Source: Euclidia mi (Eukaryota > Arthropoda > Insecta > Lepidoptera > Erebidae). From it: a DNA stretch of 64,000 nucleotides. Each line of letters starts with the position of its first letter. Within the stretch, counting starts at the first letter, position 1. The notes under the pieces were generated by a model. It did not search any database. It saw only the letters and a program-made list of their open reading frames with translations, and was not told the origin of the DNA. Where the stretch lies: contig OX123205.2 of assembly GCA_944739405.2 (NCBI GenBank), forward strand, positions 41,684,475 to 41,748,474. Direction: 5' to 3'. The position numbers and the translations under genes were made by a program. Shown here in pieces: positions 50,156-61,736 of this stretch.

Positions 50156-52890
50156 ACCAGGATCAAGGATACGCATGGTGGCCAGCCAGCGTTTTGGGAA
50201 GGATGTTGGATAGGAAAAATAAAATTTTACTCAAACACAAATGCAAAATTTGCCTCATAAACACATCAATGCATATAGATAAAATAATCATCATCGTTCG
50301 TCATGATCAGTTATATCGATACAATGCAATTACATAGGTCCAACAAAGACAGTGGAGGAGGTAGAGGACTCCCCACGTAAATCGGTATCTGACGAATCCT
50401 CCGCCCATACGGTCAAGCTGCTCATACAGTTGATGTTGATCAACAAAGGTCAGCAAACAATGCTTGACTCCAGCTCGGTACAGCACTCATGCGGCATGTG
50501 TGCGCGTAGCCCACACACAAAACCACTGACGTCAAAAGGGTGGGCCACAGTCATCCATACATATTAATCAGTAAAGGACCGCTCGTCCATCCTCTCTTCA
50601 CACTAAGGTCAGGTCATCTGCTAGGATGTCATCATCAACCTGCAACACTCAAAAGACAGGTGGTGGGCAACATTTCCCACCCAAATATTAGTTCCATGAA
50701 CCTTCGTAACTGTAGATGAAATAAAATTCTACTCTTACAAAGTGGTCCGGTCTATTAAGCTATATCTATATATCCGGCATGTTCAACCTGTGCATTGGTC
50801 TATAGTTATCTTAGCTACAACAGTGTTGGAGCACGCATAAGGTAAAATACAAAAGACACTGAATTTTCTCAGGTTCTGTCTGACAGTGCCATTTTAGATA
50901 ATCAAATATAAAGTTATCAGGATACCTATATTTTGCAGTCCTGATAAAACAGTTAAAACCCAATATATTCAAAATAAGTTTTATCCACATCAAACAGGAA
51001 AACAAAATGGCAAGGACAAAGAGAGGCCTATGTTCAGCCGTGAACAGTGTGACTGTTGGTGATAAATATGAAATGATTTTAAACCATGCAGATCCAAGGA
51101 TTTCGAAACTACTAGTGCTATAATTATTACTCATGTAAGAACATGTTTAATCCAATATTGAATATTTTTAGGCATAGTGCAAGCTGTGAAATTGTTGAAC
51201 TGTTTGCCAACTGAGCCATAAAAGAGAAATTTACAAGCTACCAATATTACAAAGCAAGAGTAGTGCAGTCTTATTTCTAAAAATGATTCCACTCAGTTTG
51301 TATAGTTAATATGGTGGTGAGTTTATATCAATAGCTTTATTTGACTTTATATTTAAGGGAATTTTCTAAATAATGTTAATATTTATTTTAAACTGTTAAC
51401 TTGTGGTGCTAATGTAATTCTTATTAATTCATACACAATTAATAATTATTTATCTGAATAAATAAACTTAAACTGACCAATCACAACTGAGTTAGAAATA
51501 AGGCATGAGTAGTCCATACAATTACTTTTACTTGCTAAGAATAAATACTGCTAAATGGGCAAAGAGATAATATGGATTTTCACATCATGTTCTTTACACC
51601 CACTTACCATTATCCTAATAATCATAATTCCTAACTGTCTTGTATGCCACAAGAGCTAGGCAATAAGGTTGGCACTAAATTTTATTGGTTTATCACTGGT
51701 TTTCATCTTGAATATAGATGCAACTAACTTTGCAAATAAAATAAATTGTATTTACCAAGTAAAACACTTAGGCTTGGTATTTATACAAGATTAGCAGTCA
51801 CCTGCCTTAAGACTTTCAACTTAAAATGCTTAGAGGTGGACTATTATAGAACCTAAGTGAGTGCCTATGTCCATAAAGGAATCTACTGACCAGATCTCAT
51901 GTTTCTAGCTTCAGTAGTTCAGGTTAAGCAAGGACTTATCATGGTCGGAACAAATCATTATATAGGTACAGGTATAAAATTAAGCGACAAATATTAAGAT
52001 ATGTCGGGTTCCCTTGTCTTATTATATAAACTCAACTTGCGCTGCAAGTTGACAGTAACAATTTCAACATAATGTTAAAATGAAATCATGTAGGCACCTA
52101 CAGAGTCCACAAATATATAATAAAACCTATTTTGTAACTTTACAAATATTAGCTTTAAAAATGTGTGTCAGAAATTTATTTTTATATCTACCTTCTGAAT
52201 ATATATCTGTATTAATATAATGAAACTGAAGTTTGTTTTGTTAAATGCACTTATCTGTGAAACTACTGGTTTTATGAAAACAATTATTTTTGTGGTGGAT
52301 AGTCATTTATCAAGAGAGGCTTCATATAATCGCGCCGTGAGCATTAGCCATAAGTAATGCAGTTAGTTAGCCTTATGTAATGTGTAACCAAGGGCTATAA
52401 ATAATGTTTTGATTCCTTTAATGTTTTGCTATTAGGATAACCTATTGACTACCAATTGAATTCATATTCAGCACATCGATAAGCTTAATTAAACTAAAAG
52501 CAAATCAGGCAATTTATACAATCGATCTATATCAGAGCTTCAACTTGTAAAAGGCAGTTATACCGTTCTTTACTAATAATTATATTAGTAGAACCACATA
52601 ATAACGCTTTTTTCTCTTTCTTGTGTAGATAAGTAAGTTTTACAGGAAGTTTCCGACATGGCCTAACGATTAATAAACAGACAAGAGCCCCAGCCGACGG
52701 CATAACATGACTATAAGCACAGTAGTACTGCTATATACCAAACGTGGATAAACAACAGTTACCTATAATTTCTATTTGGGGTTTATCTGGTAATCTTTAC
52801 TGGGACAGTAGGTAATCGTGTAAGCACCATAATTTATAAAATTAGGACGTTTCTCAAAAACTCTAATCAAATCAGCTCTGGATAAATACC
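50156..52890. other. Internal region of the LTR element, no gene seen
   Basis: 2.7 kb without domains. Frames at 50352-50567 and 50811-51134 show no reverse transcriptase, protease or integrase motif. Confidence 0.5.
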
Positions 52891-53231
52891 TCTGGTCAGT
52901 GCATCAACAACCCGCATCTGCAACCTCTGGTAGCACTCAGAGCAGAACAGCGTTCACGCCACAGCACACCCCGGTGCGTGCACCCCGTCGTAGTCGCTCT
53001 GTCAATCTCGCTCGCACGTGGCCTCACGTGAAGTGTAGACGTGCTCGCCATAACTCCGACACACCGTGTGGTCTCCGATCAGGGTTGACTAGCGCCAAAC
53101 ACGGCTCCCAAGCGTTTGTCGCATCAGTCTTCAGGTCATCATTGGTAATGGCGGCCAAGCCAAGAGACCCATTACTCTCGCGCCAATCGTAGATCCCGAA
53201 GTCTCTTAGGGGGCGTTTATCCAACCGCTGC
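52891..53231. other. GC-richer internal edge of the LTR element
   Basis: A composition shift just before the right LTR, with open frames on both strands (52899-53192 plus, 53024-53281 minus). It may be the remains of a coding end or a packaging region. A purine-rich TTAGGGGGCG lies about 30 bases before the LTR. Confidence 0.4.
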
Positions 53232-53836
53232 TGTCGGCGATACGCCAGGGTTATGGTGTCCAGACTCCATAATAAAAACACTCACGTAATATTACTTGGT
53301 TTATTATCAGTTGATTTCTAGCACAGAACTGAATTAAAATGCGAGTTACAGTCCTTTTTATAAACTAACCGTCATCACTTTAACAATTGCCACTTCCTTT
53401 TCAACATATAATTGAAATTACTGTACAAAACTAATCAAAAATCGACATTAATATTGTAATTAATTTTGCACAACACCAAATACGAATAACAAATTTATCT
53501 TATTAACCAAACGCTGCTTTACAACATTGTCAACAGATGGCGCTATCAACAGGATGCAAATATAAACTCATGTTATTTATTACCGTAAAAATAAGTGTCA
53601 GAATAATGTTATTTAATACTAATTGATTTTACTTTGAAAGTTTCTGGAGCTCTTTTAATAACTAAGCGATAAATTAAATACTTTATAAAACAGTTAAGCA
53701 GCCAGTACAGTGTCTAATATTGTAAAGTAGTGAAGTTCTCAGTTCTGTGTTCACAAATAGTTATTTAAATATCAATCTTAAATATTATTAACATTTTCGT
53801 AATAATATAATCATTATATATTAATTTGCGCCCATA
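53232..53836. repeat. LTR, right copy
   Basis: Same 605 bp as 48991-49595. Ends GCGCCCATA, then tgtacata. Confidence 0.85.
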
Positions 53837-54194
53837 TGTACATAGTGTAAATCACTTCATATCTGCTATCTGCGATGTTTCGTTTTGTTTCGCTGATTCG
53901 TTGCCTCTGTGTAGGGAATTAAATAAAATTACGTTTGTGTATTCATTTTGTAATTATGTGTTAGCTATTATGTGTCTTGTTAGCCTTGAGACGTGGGTTG
54001 GCAGTCGGACGAAGAATTGACGTATCAGGTCGGGTCAAAATACTTTGTGGCTACCGGAATCAACTTCCTAACAATCTTTATTATTTCACACAAAATCTAC
54101 GAAACGGATTTGGATGAAACATCTCAGTCTTCATAATCAGCTTTGATTATGATCAGTTCCTCCACTATCCTCCTCATTATACCGGTTTCATTAC

Positions 54195-54347
54195 GATAGT
54201 TTTCTTCTTAACAATTTAATCCGCACATAACTTCAAAAAGTCATTGGTGGCTGTACTGGCCGTGGTTTTGAGCTCGAGAACTTCTGCAGAAGGTATTTCT
54301 ACTAGGCTATCGTTGCTGAATAAACTATACTATATAGTTTATTCAGC
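54195..54347 (-). repeat. SINE family D fragment and adjoining hairpin
   Basis: 54195-54315 carries the family D middle (TTTAATCCGCACATAACTTC) and a degraded head. At 54315-54347 is a hairpin with 15-bp perfect arms and a 3-base loop. Confidence 0.55.
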
Positions 54348-55449
54348 ATCATAAGAATAACACACAGGTTACCTTCTGTCACTTATAAATAAACGACGTA
54401 CACGCGGGAGATGTCACGGATATAATTAGTACTTAACAAAAATGCGATACCCCAGTATCACCACACTGATATCCAACGTTGTGTAGTTTTGTCTCAACGC
54501 AGCGCTACCAATGACCCCCTTGGCATGCTTTTCTATAGATTCTAGAGTCCCTAGTTGGTGCTCGGCCGAAACGTACCAGAGATAAGACTCAGTTACGTAG
54601 GTCTTTTGTGAACACACAGTATTTTCGCTAATATGTATTCGCTTGCCATAAATGGATGTTTATTGGTATAAGCTAGGAGGTTTTATGTATACAGAACGAT
54701 TAGATTAATATATAACAGAATTATAAGACTTGAAGTAGCTTTGAACTCGGTTTAGCTAAGTAACGCCAAAAAGATTAAATGTTTTGGCACTTTGTTATCA
54801 CCGTCGTGACTGTTGTCTAAACTTGTATTAGCTCTATCAGCTAATAATAATTAATGAATAATGGTTTTGCTAAGTTGTTTATTAACCTCTCACTCTGTGC
54901 GTGCTTCTTTTTCCTTCGACGAGGAATATTTACAGACCGAATGCAGGTTAGTAGACTTCTCATGTCTTTTGACCACGTCTTGAAGAACTACCTTGCCCTT
55001 TAGTCAGCGATATATAACAATTAATTTTATCTCTCTTGCTTTATTAATATTGCTTGTATACGACGCTAAAGATGTACCTAGCATATACTCACTCTTATAA
55101 ATGAACGACATAAAATTGTATTGCTTTTTTATTTCCTCTATACACAATTAAGATACTAATATATCAGATTAATTCCACCAATTTACTTATCTTTATGGTA
55201 TCTTTGTAATTGTGCCATTGCGGAACATCATTATGGGGTACTACCCCATATAACCTCAGTAGTTTACTGCATTTGGGGTCAACCGGTGAGACTTAAATTT
55301 GGCTATTATTCTATAGTAGTAATGAAACCGGTTCTGGCAGATTAGTATCTAGTTGAAAATTAACTAGCTTCCGAGATATATGTGAGTATTATTTAACAAG
55401 ACATTTCTCGGCCATATATTACACAATTTTAGATTAATAGTGAGTAAAA
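54348..55449. other. Unassigned stretch
   Basis: No gene or repeat call. Frames such as 54426-54617 (minus) have no domain. Confidence 0.45.
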
Positions 55450-55675
55450 GGCGGTGGTGATAGCTCAGTAGTGGTCAGACGGTGGTCTCAGGTTCGATGC
55501 CCAGGTAATCCGGGCTGTTTTTTCGAAGTTATGTGTGCATTAAAAACGTTAATTATCGCTCGCTTAATAATGTGCCCGGAAGATGTCAATGGGCTCGCCC
55601 CTATTACATTGTTTAATACACCTCTGCCTACCTCTCCGGGAATAAAGGGGTGAAGTTATGTTACGTTATAGTGAG
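55450..55675 (+). repeat. SINE family D
   Basis: Head GGCGGTGGTGATAGCTCAGT, B box AGGTTCGATGCC, middle GAAGTTATGTGTGCATTAAA, then the family A-like blocks AATGTGCCCGG, CTCGCCCCTATTACATTG, CACCTCTGCCTACC and a GGGTGAAGTTATGTTACG tail. Confidence 0.75.
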
Positions 55676-55962
55676 TAAAACTTTCGTGCCATATCATCAT
55701 AGTAGGTACATATTATTGAAATTGATAACGATTTAGTAGCAACGCATACAATCTGATTCTGTCCAAAGCGAGTGCAGATTCTATTTTATGCTATAGAAAC
55801 AAATCTGTTCAGGCATTTAGAAGTTATATGGTGGAATAGAGAAAGTGACTTGAACTTTCTAAACATTACACTCCATAGAGACTTTTAAACAGTCGCTTTG
55901 CATGTTTAATTATATAGACGGGAATTAACGCGAACATGCATTAGGTATTTACATACCTTATT

Positions 55963-56709
55963 TTGCTTTACTGGCCGGAAGATGTAATGGTAAGCTTTGA
56001 CGTTGAGTCGCTCTTTACCAATGTTCCAATAAGGGAATGTCTGGACGTAGTGAGGGAGAGACTGAGTGACAATGATATGCCTCACAACTATATTGATCTA
56101 TTAAAACACTGCTTAGATGGCAACTACTTCCTCTTCCAAGGCCAATATTACCTCCAGATCGATGGTGTCGCAATGGGGAGTCCAGTAGCCCCAGTACTGG
56201 CTAATATCTGGATGGAACATTTTGAAGAAAAGGCGCTTAGCATCGGGCCCAAGACCATCAGGCTTTGGAAAAGATACGTGGACGACATCTTTAGTATCGT
56301 AAAAGGAGGTAAGCAGGAAGTAGATCAATATGTGCAACACCTTAACTCCATTCATCCGAAAATGAGGTTCACCTACGAAATGGAAACTGACAGATCGTTG
56401 TCATTCTTGGATGTCAAAGTGACTGTGAGACCAGATGGGTCCTTAACACACTGCGTATACCGGAAGCCAACACACACAGATAGATACCTGCACGCCACGT
56501 CGCACCACCACCCTCGACACCTGCAATCCGTTGTGACGTCACTAAAAAGCAGAGCACATGACCCCTGTGATCCTGAGCATTTGAAGCTAGAGCTAGACCA
56601 TGTTCAGGAGGTACTTAGGAAGAACGGATACCAGGTAAAACGACGAATGACGCGGCCTATCAAGCGCGAAAAACATCTGGCGATAAATAGACAATGCGAA
56701 AGCTCTTAA
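55963..56709 (+). pseudogene. Penelope reverse transcriptase, N-terminally truncated
   Basis: 248 codons with the palm motifs in order: VSFDVESLFTNVPI with the first catalytic Asp, VAMGSPVAPVLANIWME and the RYVDDIFSIV motif with the Asp pair, then DRSLSFLDVKVTV and YRKPTHTDRYLHATSHH, which is the hallmark of Penelope-type RTs. The fingers and N-terminal domain are missing because the element starts inside the palm. A stop at 56707-56709 separates it from the nuclease. Confidence 0.9.
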
Positions 56710-56744
56710 CGAACGTATAAAGGAGCATCGCAGCTGTAAAGAAC

Positions 56745-57089
56745 CGTCAAACGAACAAATCGTCGATTGCGGAACATTTACTTCAATCGGGCACCAATCA
56801 CTGGATTGAATTTCATTGTCCCCAAGTCCTCTCCACGGAACGCCACTTTTACCCAAGAGTTGTGCGTGAAGCGATCAAAATCAGAAAGCATAAAAATTTA
56901 AATCGGGAAGAAGGCTTCAAATTGTCATCGGCGTGGAATCCAGTGATTCGGCTAACAACACCCCACTTTAATGCGCAGTCGGCGAATGTTCAAAATACAG
57001 ATACGGTTAGTGTGTTTTGCGCCGGTACTTCGAAAATCAACGACCTGGGGGTGGAAATAAATTCTTCTACCTCGCACTCGGAGACGTGA
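56745..57089 (+). pseudogene. Penelope GIY-YIG nuclease C-terminal part
   Basis: In a frame shifted from the RT: SSIAEHLLQSGTNHWIEF, STERHFYPRVVREAIKIRKH, NLNREEGFKLSSAWNPVIRL. This corresponds part by part to 74-394. The GIY and YIG strands that begin the domain are upstream and lost or degraded. Confidence 0.85.
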
Positions 57090-58569
57090 CATCACTACAC
57101 CAGTCAGCTTGCGACCACGGGACGTGCAACTGTCTCGAAAGTCAAGCAAAATAAGGTATGTAAATACCTAATGCATGTTCGCGTTAATTCCCGTCTATAT
57201 ATATATTCTTATTACACTCCATGTTTTTTTGGCTGTCTTCCCACATTTTTTTTTACTTTTGGTTGCCAATTGCTTTTTAATATCCAGAATCGGAAAATAA
57301 TTCTTGAACTCACGTTTTTCTAAAATATAAAAAAAATACTCAAAAACATTTAGAGAAGCTTGTTATGCTGCAAAATCAATTTATTTGAAAAATAAAAAAA
57401 AGGGCTAAAAATACCATAAAAGCAACTTGGAATGTGATCAATAGCGAAACTGGTAGAGCCAAAACACGCAGTCGCGACTACCTACTAAATATCAATAATG
57501 TGATAATTGCAGAGGACTTGGAAGTAGCGACGAAATTTGAAAAGTTTTTTGCTAATATACCCATTGTAACTACAGCGTCACTCAAATCGTCTTCCATGTC
57601 TGCTGAAATGCTGCTTAAAGACTGCGTGCCGGAATGTGTTACGGCCTTTGAATTTGTTGCTGTTACTACAGATGATGTTCTTAAACAATTTAAAACTATT
57701 AATATGAAAAAGACAAATGATCTGTGGGGATTGTCAGTAAAGACTGTTTCGTCTATTATTACATTAATTGCTCCACATCTTACAACAGTGTTCAATGATT
57801 TTGTCACTTCTGGAACATTTCCTGATTTAATGAAGTATAGCAAAATAACACCTTTATTTAAATCTGGTGACACATCAGACCCCTCAAATTTTCGACCTAT
57901 TTCTGTATTGCCAACACTTAGCAAAAGTTTTGAGAAACTAATTCTTAGTCAGCTACTTAGTCATTTCAATAGACATAATCTTCTTCACAAGAAACAGTTC
58001 GGATTTACGAGGGGTTGTTCAACTACTGCCGCAGCAGTTGAGTTACTGAAAAGTATTTTGCAGCTTGGGAGAAGTCGCAAGATGCGTTAGATATATTTTG
58101 CGACTTGTCTAAAGCCTTTGACTGTGTTCATCATGATACTCTTATCAGGAAACTATATCATTACGCCATTAAAAATAAAGCTCTCGATCTCCTGACTTCT
58201 TATTTGGGCAACAGAATCCAGAAGGTCGAGGTTAATGGTAAGACATCTCCAGGCTCTGCTTTGAAAATGGGTGTCCCGCAGGGTTCAATTCTCGAACCAT
58301 TTCTATTCTTGATATATATTAACGATTTACCTTATTACGTTAAGAATAATCATGAGATTGTATTGTTCGCTGATGATACCTCTTTGATTTTTAATATTAA
58401 ACGACGACAGAGTAACTTTGACGAAGTAAACAATGCACTCTCTAAAGTTGTCAATTGGTTTAATGTTAATAATCTATTACTTAATAATAAGAAAACTAAA
58501 CTTTTAAAATTTTCAATGCCCAATGTTAAACATATGCCAAACATATGCCAATGTTAAACATATGCCAAC

Positions 58570-58631
58570 GCAAAATACACGCCAAGACGTGGAGTTGCGG
58601 AAACAGCCCGTGCCATCAAGTATCAAGTATC
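58570..58631. mobile_element. 62-bp retroposed fragment with 14-bp target duplication (copy 2)
   Basis: Flanked by aaacatatgccaac at 58556-58569 and 58632-58645. Same core as 3216-3281 (GCCAAGACGTGGAGTTGCGG), with a tail of ATCAAGT repeats. It lies in the LINE between the FADD motif and the C-terminal part and is one cause of the broken frame. Confidence 0.75.
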
Positions 58632-58728
58632 AAACATATGCCAACCAATGTACAACTTAATGAATCTAGGATTGAGCCCGTCGAGACAACCATGTTTTTA
58701 GGTATTATGCTGGACACCAAACTACAAT

Positions 58729-61048
58729 TCTTCTTCTCAGTCGTGCACTCTTGTCAGAGTGGTCGTGGTCATGCGTCGGTCGGTTCTTATGCCGTTGCTG
58801 TTCTTGTGATGCGTCGCCATGTAGCTCTATGTTTTGCGGAGTGAGAGCAGTCGTTAATGTTGGAGTTCGTCACAGATTTAATGAGGTCTGTCCACCGTGT
58901 CGGAGAGCGCCCACGTGATCTCTTGCCCTCAACTTTCCCTTGCACGACCAATCGTTCCATTGAGTCCTCGTTACGGGTGACATGGCCAAAGAGCTTGAGG
59001 ATTCGTATTTGCACAGTCGACGATAATCTCTCTTTGATGTTGAGTTCCTTCAGGATGGAAACATTGGTTCGATGTGCGGTCCTGTGGATTCTGAGCATGC
59101 GTCTCCAGCACCACATTTCCAGGACGTCAATTTTGCGGCGATCCTGCATCCTCAGCGTCCACGTCTCAGCTCCGTATAAAAATATTGGAAAGACCAGGCA
59201 CCTCATCAGTCGAACCTTTGTGTTTCTGGTTATTCTGCGGTCTTTCCAAATCTTCGTGAGTTTTTCCACTGAGGATCTTGTCACCGCGCAACGCCTCCGA
59301 ATTTCATCTTCACAGCCTCCAGCGTTGGTGATAGTAGAGCCTAGATAAACGTAGCTCTTGACTACGTCGCATCCTGCTATTTTTTGGACGTCCGGTTGGT
59401 TGTTGTCGGCACGATCTACAATCATCATTTTGGTTTTGTCCCGATTGATTTTAAGTCCAAAATCCAATGCTGTGGTCTCGAGTCGTTGAAGAAGAGTCTC
59501 GATTTCGCCCTTGGTTGATGCTAGGAGTGTGGTATCATCAGCGTATCTAAGATTAGATATTTTCCGACCCCCCACGGATATTCCCTTGTCCCAATCTTCG
59601 AGAACTATCCGCATGATATACTCTGTGTAGATGTTAAACAGAAGGGGAGATAGTATGCAGCCCTGTCTAACGCCAGCTTGGGTCCTAAAGCGTTCGGAGT
59701 CGATACCGTCAACACGGACCGTGGCTGTGCCATCTTCGTACAGACGTCTAATGAGGTGTATGAGGTGTTGTGGTACACCCATTTCGGCCAGGACCAGCCA
59801 CAGTTTCCACCACTTGACGGTATCAAAAGCTTTCTTGAAGTCCACGAAGCATATATAGAGGGTGATGTTGAACTCTCTAGCCTTTTCCACAATTTGTCGC
59901 ATTATGAGTAGCTGTTCTCTTGTACCTCGACCCTTGACGAAACCAGCCTGCTCAGGAGCGATCTCTCGGGAGAGGTAAGATTGTAGCCTCATGTTAATAA
60001 TATGCAGCATGATCTTACTGGCGTGGGATATGAGGGAAATTAGTCTATAATTACTGCACTTTCTTGTTGATCCTTTTTTATGTAGTGGCATGAATATAGA
60101 GTGTGCCCAATCGCTTGGCCAAACCCCAGTGACCCATATTCGACAGCAGATGGTGTGCAGTAAGTCTACTCCGATTTCCCCCATGGCTTTGATTGTCTCA
60201 ATCGGAATGTCATCGAAACCTACAGCCTTATTCCGCTTAAGATGGTTGATGGCTGCGCGTACTTCAGCTTTCAGTGGCATTGGCTCTTGCTCTGACATTG
60301 CATCATAACTTGTTGCGATGCATGCTGTTGTGTCGCCGAACAGAGACTCACAGTAGTCTTTCCAGACGCCAACAATCTCCCTTATCTCTGTGATGGTGGT
60401 TCCTAGAGCATTCTCTAAGGCCCAAGTCTTTGGTTTGAACTGACGGGTTATAAGTCTGATTTTCATGTGTAAGTCCTTTGTTTCAAACTTTTGAGAATGT
60501 TGCTCGATTTCCTCACATACTGATTGTAGCGTCCTATTGCGGTCACGGCGGCAAGCGGCTTGTATAGCGGAACTCATGGTTTTTAGTTCTTGCAGAGTGG
60601 CGCCTTTAGCTTTGCGGTCTCTACGCTTTTCGATCAAGTCCCAGGTATCGGTCGACATCCAGTGCTGCCTCTTTTTTGATCTCACTTTGGGTTGAGATTC
60701 GTGAACAGCATCTTTTATAAGTTGGACGGTGGACTTCCAGAGCTGGTCGATGTTTCCGTCTTTGGCACAGTTTCCGTGCCAGCACTGTTCTTTGTCTAGA
60801 AGCGACTGGATAAACGAGCTCTTATCAAATACTTCGACGCGTTTGTTAATTTTCTTGACTATAGGTCTGCGTAACCTGATCCTCATATTACATACAAGTA
60901 GCTGATGGTCGGACATGACGTCGGCTCCCGGTAGTGTATGTGCGTTGGTTACTGAGCTCCTCCATCTTGTTCTGATCAATATGTAGTCGATCTGGTTGCG
61001 GTATTCTCCGTTTGGGGAAGTCCAGGTATATAGTCTTCTGGGGTATAT
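58729..61048 (-). mobile_element. RTE-like LINE, 2.3 kb, nested, with 13-bp target duplication
   Basis: accaaactacaat flanks it at 58716-58728 and 61049-61061. Its sense strand is minus: the 5' end (61048) starts inside the endonuclease domain and the 3' end is a GAAGAAGAA tail at 58729-58738. Removing it and one duplication restores the host LINE's frame (DTKLQ then WGPHIERL). Confidence 0.93.
58787..61048 (-). CDS. RTE-like LINE protein: endonuclease end plus reverse transcriptase, long intact frame
   Basis: The frame is open from the truncated 5' edge (61046) to the stop at 58787-58789, about 750 codons. First comes the end of the APE endonuclease (YTWTSPNGEYRNQIDYILI and the catalytic SDHQLL), then a linker, then the RT: KNYRLISL-type fingers (KCSNYRLISLISHASKI), the palm FVDFKKAFDTV with catalytic Asp, RQGCILSPLLFNIYTEYIM and NLRYADDTTLLA with the Asp pair, and a C-terminus RRRMLRIHRTAHRTNVSI then GRSPTRWTDLIKSV. 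Only the N-terminal endonuclease half is missing. A young copy, as no stop or shift interrupts it. Confidence 0.93.
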   Translation of the reverse strand: MYPRRLYTWTSPNGEYRNQIDYILIRTRWRSSVTNAHTLPGADVMSDHQLLVCNMRIRLRRPIVKKINKRVEVFDKSSFIQSLLDKEQCWHGNCAKDGNIDQLWKSTVQLIKDAVHESQPKVRSKKRQHWMSTDTWDLIEKRRDRKAKGATLQELKTMSSAIQAACRRDRNRTLQSVCEEIEQHSQKFETKDLHMKIRLITRQFKPKTWALENALGTTITEIREIVGVWKDYCESLFGDTTACIATSYDAMSEQEPMPLKAEVRAAINHLKRNKAVGFDDIPIETIKAMGEIGVDLLHTICCRIWVTGVWPSDWAHSIFMPLHKKGSTRKCSNYRLISLISHASKIMLHIINMRLQSYLSREIAPEQAGFVKGRGTREQLLIMRQIVEKAREFNITLYICFVDFKKAFDTVKWWKLWLVLAEMGVPQHLIHLIRRLYEDGTATVRVDGIDSERFRTQAGVRQGCILSPLLFNIYTEYIMRIVLEDWDKGISVGGRKISNLRYADDTTLLASTKGEIETLLQRLETTALDFGLKINRDKTKMMIVDRADNNQPDVQKIAGCDVVKSYVYLGSTITNAGGCEDEIRRRCAVTRSSVEKLTKIWKDRRITRNTKVRLMRCLVFPIFLYGAETWTLRMQDRRKIDVLEMWCWRRMLRIHRTAHRTNVSILKELNIKERLSSTVQIRILKLFGHVTRNEDSMERLVVQGKVEGKRSRGRSPTRWTDLIKSVTNSNINDCSHSAKHRATWRRITRTATA

Positions 61049-61736
61049 ACCAAACTACAATGGGGTCCACATATAGAAAGGCTTTCGGGCAAACTCAGTT
61101 CTGCAGCTTATGCAGTTAAGACAATTAGACGCCTCACAGATTTAGAAACAGCTAGAATGGTTTATTTCAGTTACTTTCATAGCTTAATGCCGCATGGGAT
61201 TCTTCTCTGGGGGAATGCTGCAGACCTAAATAGAATATTTGTTCTGCAGAAAAGAGCTGTAAGGGGAATTTATAACCTCAGTCCAAGAGTTTCTCTAAGA
61301 GAAAAGTTCAAAGAAATAAACATTCTAACTGTTGTATCACAATATATTTATGAAAATCTGCTATATGTTCATAAAAATATGGACAAATTTTGTAAAAAAT
61401 GTGATATACATTCTGTAAATACAAGACACAGGAATAATCTCGTAGTTAATAGCACTCGTCTCCACAAAATAAGTAGCTGTTTTATGGGGCAATGTATACG
61501 CTTTTATAACAAGCTCCCTTATAATATAAGAGACCTATCTATAAATAAGTTCAAAATTATTGTAAAAGCGAAATTGTGTTCAAAAGCCTATTATAAAATA
61601 TCTGACTATAAAGACGACCAAAACGCTTGGGACTGAGCTGTTCTAATTCGACACACAAAAATATGACGTTTCGTAAGTACTTTCAAAGTTTACACGAAAT
61701 AAACAAGTATTTCATTTCATTTCATTTCATATGTTT

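Larger units (their letters stand above)
48991..53836. mobile_element. Non-autonomous LTR retrotransposon, 4.85 kb
   Basis: Two 605-bp LTRs (48991-49595, 53232-53836), nearly identical, enclose 3.6 kb without a recognisable gag or pol. The outer flanks share tgta (48987-48990, 53837-53840), a candidate 4-bp target duplication that fits if the LTRs end ...CCCATA. Inside are a 33-bp minisatellite and GC-rich edges. This is the layout of a large retrotransposon derivative that borrows proteins from a helper. The strand is unassigned because no primer site is certain. Confidence 0.8.
55876..57216 (+). mobile_element. Penelope-like retroelement, 5'-truncated, with inverted flanking repeats
   Basis: A Penelope-type RT (55963-56709) and GIY-YIG nuclease (56745-57089) lie between 57-bp inverted repeats at 55912-55968 and 57144-57200 (ATAGACGGGAATTAACGCGA and complement). 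A shared 12-mer, attacactccat, at about 55864-55875 and 57217-57228 is a candidate target duplication. Inverted repeats around a Penelope element are a recognised arrangement. Confidence 0.75.
57330..61730 (+). pseudogene. Jockey/CR1-type LINE, split by an RTE-like LINE
   Basis: RT parts: frame 57434-58090 (LFKSGDTSDPSNFRPISVLP, KKQFGFTRGCSTT), a frame shift near 58045, then DLSKAFDCVHHDTL with the first catalytic Asp, MGVPQGSILEPFLFLIYIND and LFADDTSLIF (frame 58105-58557). After the insertion at 58729-61048 the frame resumes exactly (61062 onward) through GILLWGNAADLNRIFVLQKR and FYNKLPYNIR to the stop at 61634-61636. The tail is TTTCA repeats at 61706-61730. The 5' part, with the endonuclease, is missing. 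A small retroposed piece lies at 58570-58631. Confidence 0.85.

Noticed and set aside
49769..50260. 163-codon repeat protein
   Set aside because: The frame stays open only because the minisatellite unit is divisible by three, and it is open on both strands.
53024..53281. Retroviral protein remnant next to the right LTR
   Set aside because: Open on both strands, with no recognisable motif; composition alone may explain it.
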